A stretch of DNA of 64,000 nucleotides from the NCBI GenBank assembly GCA_040375675.1, contig JBEIRY010000001.1, positions 1 through 64,000 on the forward strand, in the 5' to 3' direction. Below the pieces are notes generated by a model. That model made no database searches. It was not told the origin of the DNA and saw only the letters and a program-made list of their open reading frames with translations. Shown piece by piece: positions 61,293 to 64,000 of this stretch. The position numbers and the translations under genes were made by a program. Position 1 is the first letter of the stretch. Each line of letters begins with the position of its first letter. The DNA comes from CAIUSP01 sp040375675 (GTDB lineage Bacteria > Actinomycetota > Thermoleophilia > Solirubrobacterales > 70-9).

Positions 61293-62249
61293 TCAGCCCA
61301 CTGGAGCGACGGCGATGCTCTCTATCGAGACCGACGGGACCAGCCTCTCGACCTCGGTCGCGTCTACCGTGCCAGCGCCAAAGTGCTGAGTTGACTCGGC
61401 GCCGCAGGCAACGGCATAAGCCAGACACTCCTCGGCGTTCGAGCCGTCATAACGACGCGCAACGAACCCGGCCAAGAGTGCATCGCCGGAGCCAACGGTG
61501 GAAACCGGGTCGAGCTCCGGTGCCGACACCTCCCACACCTCGCGCCGGCCACCAACTCCAAGAGATGCAACGCAGCCGCGCTCGGTCGTGATTACCGCCT
61601 CTTTGGCACCGAGCGAGATCAGCTCATCCAGTCCTCCGACCAACTCGCTGCGGTCGGCGAACTCGTGTCCTACTACCTCTTCGGCTTCGAGCTGATTCGG
61701 AGTCACCGCTTGTGGTCCCGCTCGCAGTCCGACGCTGAGTGGCTCTCCCTCGGCATCCAGGATCGTCTCGACCCCGATGGCGTTCAGTTCCGTGACCAGC
61801 TCTCCACAGAACCGTGGAGGCACCGAAGGCGGGAGGCTGCCTGCGATCACGCAGATCCTGGCCCCACGTGCGAGGTATAGAAGTTTTTCGCGAAAGCGCT
61901 CCAGCTCCTCAGAGGTGACCTCCGGACCGCGCTCGTTGATCTCGGTCTGCTCACCGGTCGTCGGATCGACAACCGCAAGGTTCGTCCGAGAATCACCGTT
62001 GATCCAGGTGAAGTCAGTCAAGATCGACTCCTCCGCCAACCGCTCCATCAACCTGGCGCCGGTAGGTCCACCTGCCAGGCCGGTGGCGATCACGGGGCGA
62101 CCCAGGAGCATCAAGGACCGGGCGATGTTCACGCCCTTTCCCCCAGCAAAGGTGCTCGCTTCTACCGCACGATGTCTACGGCCCTGCCGAAAACTCGGCA
62201 CGGCCACGGTTCGGTCAATGGCGGCGTTGAGAGTGACTGTGAGGATCAT
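61293..62249 (-). CDS. 1-phosphofructokinase-family sugar kinase (PfkB)
   Basis: 318 residues. MILTVTLNAAIDRTVAV start as in hexose-phosphate kinases, GGKGVNIARSL (sugar site, about 37-47), and TVGSGDALLAGFVA with the catalytic Asp and anion hole (about 262-275). Candidate substrates are fructose-1-phosphate, fructose-6-phosphate or tagatose-6-phosphate; no PTS gene is adjacent, so this is open. It overlaps the dacA stop by ATGA. Confidence 0.9.
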   Translation of the reverse strand: MILTVTLNAAIDRTVAVPSFRQGRRHRAVEASTFAGGKGVNIARSLMLLGRPVIATGLAGGPTGARLMERLAEESILTDFTWINGDSRTNLAVVDPTTGEQTEINERGPEVTSEELERFREKLLYLARGARICVIAGSLPPSVPPRFCGELVTELNAIGVETILDAEGEPLSVGLRAGPQAVTPNQLEAEEVVGHEFADRSELVGGLDELISLGAKEAVITTERGCVASLGVGGRREVWEVSAPELDPVSTVGSGDALLAGFVARRYDGSNAEECLAYAVACGAESTQHFGAGTVDATEVERLVPSVSIESIAVAPVG

Positions 62250-63622
62250 GCTCGCTGAGTGGCATTATCGCCCTTTTCAGCTCGGCTACGGAAAATGAGC
62301 ACGAATCCGACTAGCAAAAGCACCAAGCCGATGGGGATCAAGATCAGTGGCGAGAGCACGAGCGCCTTTGCCTTCTCCCCGAGCGTTGCAGCAGGAGCAG
62401 CAGCACCTGTAACGAGAGGAGCGGATACTGCCGGCTCACCGCCGACCAGCACCGTCACTCGTCCGACCCTCTCGCCGTCGGCGACCGGTCCGACCAGCTC
62501 GTCGGGGGCATCGGTATCCACCCTTACCTCCTGCCCGTCGCGGACGAGAACGGGCAGGGTCTCGGCCGACAGCAGGGGTACGCGGGTGTCTCGATAGTCG
62601 AGGCCGCTCGAGACGATCTGCTCGCCCTCCGTGACGGGTACGGACTTCTGGTACCGGGAAAAGCCCCAGCCGAGTAGATCGAGACTCGCCTGATCTCTCA
62701 CCGCCTCGCTCGGTGAGCCGAGTACGACCGAGATCAAAGTGGTGTTGTCGCGGGTTCCGGCGCCGACCAGGTTGTAGCCGGCGCTGCTCGTATAGCCGGT
62801 CTTCACCCCACTTACCCAGGGCTTGGTGAGCACCAGGTTGTTGTGATTGACCAGCGGGATCTTGCGCCCGCCCGCCTTGATCGTTCGCTCTTCGGTATCG
62901 ACTATCCGCGAAAGCAAAGGGTCGGCCAACAGAACCCTCGCGAGCTCCGCCAGATCACGAGCACTCGAATAGTTGCCTCGCTCATCGAGGCCAACCGGAG
63001 TGGAGTAGTGCGTGTGAGCAAGACCGAGTCTGCGCGCGGCGGCGTTCATCTCGGCGACGAAGCGCTTCTCGTTCGACTCAGCGACCTTCGAAAGCGCCTC
63101 GGCCGCATCGTTCCCACTTGGAAGCAGCAACGCGTAGAGCAGGTCTCTGATCGAAATCCTGTCTCCGCCCTCCAGCCCGGCCAACGACTCTCCAGGGGAT
63201 GCTCGGTACCTCGGTGCCCTGACCACCTTGCCGGGATCGAGCAGCTGGTGGGCCACATAGGCCGTCATCATCTTGGTCGTACTCGCGATCATCCGCTCGG
63301 AGTCGGCAGCCTTGGCAGCGAGCACCTCTCCGTCGCGCGCATCGATCAGCACCCAAGCCTTTGCATCCAGGCGAGGGGGCGTTGCACCGTAACGCGGGGG
63401 GGCAGGCTTCCCGTCTTTCTCCTTGCCCTTGCTGCCACCTGTGTTCTCTTTTCCCTTATCGCCGGACTTCTTGGCCGCAACCGCTCGAGCTGGCGGATTG
63501 GAGGCGAAGAATGCTCCGGAAAGAGCAAGGCAACAAACGAAGACGCCCGCGATCAACCAACGGATACGCCGTCTGCCGTCTTTACCGTCAGAGCGGTTAC
63601 GACTTGCGAGGCTGAAATTCAT
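62246..63622 (-). CDS. dacA: D-alanyl-D-alanine carboxypeptidase (S11 family)
   Basis: 458 residues from the ATG at 63622 (MNFSLASRNRSDGKDG). A membrane helix/signal (about 20-40) is followed by a Lys/Gly-rich linker and the serine peptidase domain with S114-x2-K117 (ASTTKMM), SGNDAAEAL (SxN) and K-T-G in VKTGYTSSAGYNLVG. A C-terminal beta domain and a final membrane helix (about 425-448) plus basic tail anchor it. It trims the terminal D-Ala from peptidoglycan stem peptides. It follows the LysM gene by about 10 bases. Confidence 0.94.
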   Translation of the reverse strand: MNFSLASRNRSDGKDGRRRIRWLIAGVFVCCLALSGAFFASNPPARAVAAKKSGDKGKENTGGSKGKEKDGKPAPPRYGATPPRLDAKAWVLIDARDGEVLAAKAADSERMIASTTKMMTAYVAHQLLDPGKVVRAPRYRASPGESLAGLEGGDRISIRDLLYALLLPSGNDAAEALSKVAESNEKRFVAEMNAAARRLGLAHTHYSTPVGLDERGNYSSARDLAELARVLLADPLLSRIVDTEERTIKAGGRKIPLVNHNNLVLTKPWVSGVKTGYTSSAGYNLVGAGTRDNTTLISVVLGSPSEAVRDQASLDLLGWGFSRYQKSVPVTEGEQIVSSGLDYRDTRVPLLSAETLPVLVRDGQEVRVDTDAPDELVGPVADGERVGRVTVLVGGEPAVSAPLVTGAAAPAATLGEKAKALVLSPLILIPIGLVLLLVGFVLIFRSRAEKGDNATQRA

Positions 63623-63632
63623 CTGCTCGCCC

Positions 63633-63971
63633 TCAGCGCAGCCTGATCTTCTCGCCAATGACCAGGGCCTGCGGGTCCAGCTGGGGGTTCAGTTCCTGAA
63701 TCGTGTCTTGGGGTACCCCGGTTGCGGCGGAAATCAGGATCAAGGTGTCCCCCTCCTTGACTATGTAGAACCCTTTGGCAACCGCCTTTTCGCCCGCCGG
63801 TGTAGTGGGCTCGGTGCTGGTCTGTGGGATCGGGGTGGCGGTGCTGTCTGAGCCCGAAGAGCTGGAGCTTCCGCCGCCTGAAGCGACGATCGCGATCGCG
63901 ATCACGAACACTACGAGCAGCGTGAGGATGGCGACGACCCTTGCGACCTGACTGTTAGAGCGGCGCTCCAT
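63633..63971 (-). CDS. Membrane-anchored LysM-domain protein
   Basis: 112 residues. One membrane helix (about 10-32), a Ser/Gly/Thr/Pro linker (33-65) and a single C-terminal LysM domain (YIVKEGDTLILISAATGV...IQELNPQLDPQALVIGEKIRL). LysM binds peptidoglycan, so it may localise or assist the carboxypeptidase encoded next. TACCAT (63980-63985) ends 8 bases before the ATG, a likely near-leaderless promoter. Confidence 0.88.
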   Translation of the reverse strand: MERRSNSQVARVVAILTLLVVFVIAIAIVASGGGSSSSSGSDSTATPIPQTSTEPTTPAGEKAVAKGFYIVKEGDTLILISAATGVPQDTIQELNPQLDPQALVIGEKIRLR

Positions 63972-63979
63972 GGCAACCG

Positions 63980-63985
63980 ATGGTA
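63980..63985 (-). promoter_or_regulatory. Predicted -10 element of the LysM-dacA-pfkB operon
   Basis: TACCAT on the minus strand, 8 bases before the LysM-gene ATG. Confidence 0.4.
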
Positions 63986-64000
63986 GCCCCGCTGGGAGGC

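Overview
The window is a gene-dense, GC-rich bacterial chromosome segment. It looks like an actinobacterium, most probably class Thermoleophilia (Solirubrobacterales-like); this is inferred from gene content, not from a marker phylogeny. Supporting signs are GuaB3, a Caa3-type CtaG, an A2-type haem-copper oxidase, several Arg/Ala-rich secreted proteins, tRNA genes without encoded CCA, and many start codons placed directly behind a TANNNT -10 element (leaderless mRNAs). I see no IS element, prophage, CRISPR array or rRNA operon.

Layout. 1-9413 (minus): valS-folC-small membrane protein-zinc-ribbon protein-ndk-maf-mreC-mreD-mrdA-rodA, which links cell elongation with housekeeping genes. 9473-13740 (minus): tig-clpP-(M23 peptidase)-clpX, with a cell-wall hydrolase inserted in the protease cluster. 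13911-16345 (minus): CtaG copper chaperone and a membrane-fused spermidine-synthase-like protein. 16465-18753 (plus): arsenate detoxification pair, GAPDH plus ArsJ. 18769-31897: three tRNAs (His, Arg, Pro), type III glutamine synthetase, cobalamin adenosyltransferase, Nudix, carbonic anhydrase with a strong palindromic operator, aminotransferase, thioredoxin reductase and membrane/lipid genes.

32061-42251 is the respiratory region and the most unusual part. On the minus strand sits a normal cytochrome c oxidase (ctaC, ctaD, a Usp-like gene, ctaE, a small membrane protein) with all CuA, haem and CuB ligands. Facing it on the plus strand is a second set: a subunit II homologue whose CuA ligands are replaced, and a full-length subunit I homologue that has lost all six haem/CuB histidines and the D- and K-channel residues. 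These are followed by the haem A synthesis genes ctaA and ctaB, two small membrane proteins and a dihaem cytochrome c. This looks like a conserved but redox-dead oxidase paralogue tied to haem A supply.

42290-48147: glycosyltransferase, small zinc-ribbon/lipoprotein pair, secreted protein, DrrA-type ABC exporter, and infA. 48176-57095 (minus): rplM-rpsI-glmM-glmS-acpS-nnr-alr-cca, which joins translation with amino-sugar and D-alanine precursor synthesis. 57265-58308 (plus): a c-di-AMP (ydaO-type) riboswitch ahead of a secreted M23 peptidase. 58336-63971 (minus): guaA, guaB3, a PfkB sugar kinase, a D-Ala-D-Ala carboxypeptidase and a LysM protein. Peptidoglycan genes recur throughout (PBP2, RodA, MreCD, Alr, GlmS/M, DacA, LysM, two M23 peptidases).
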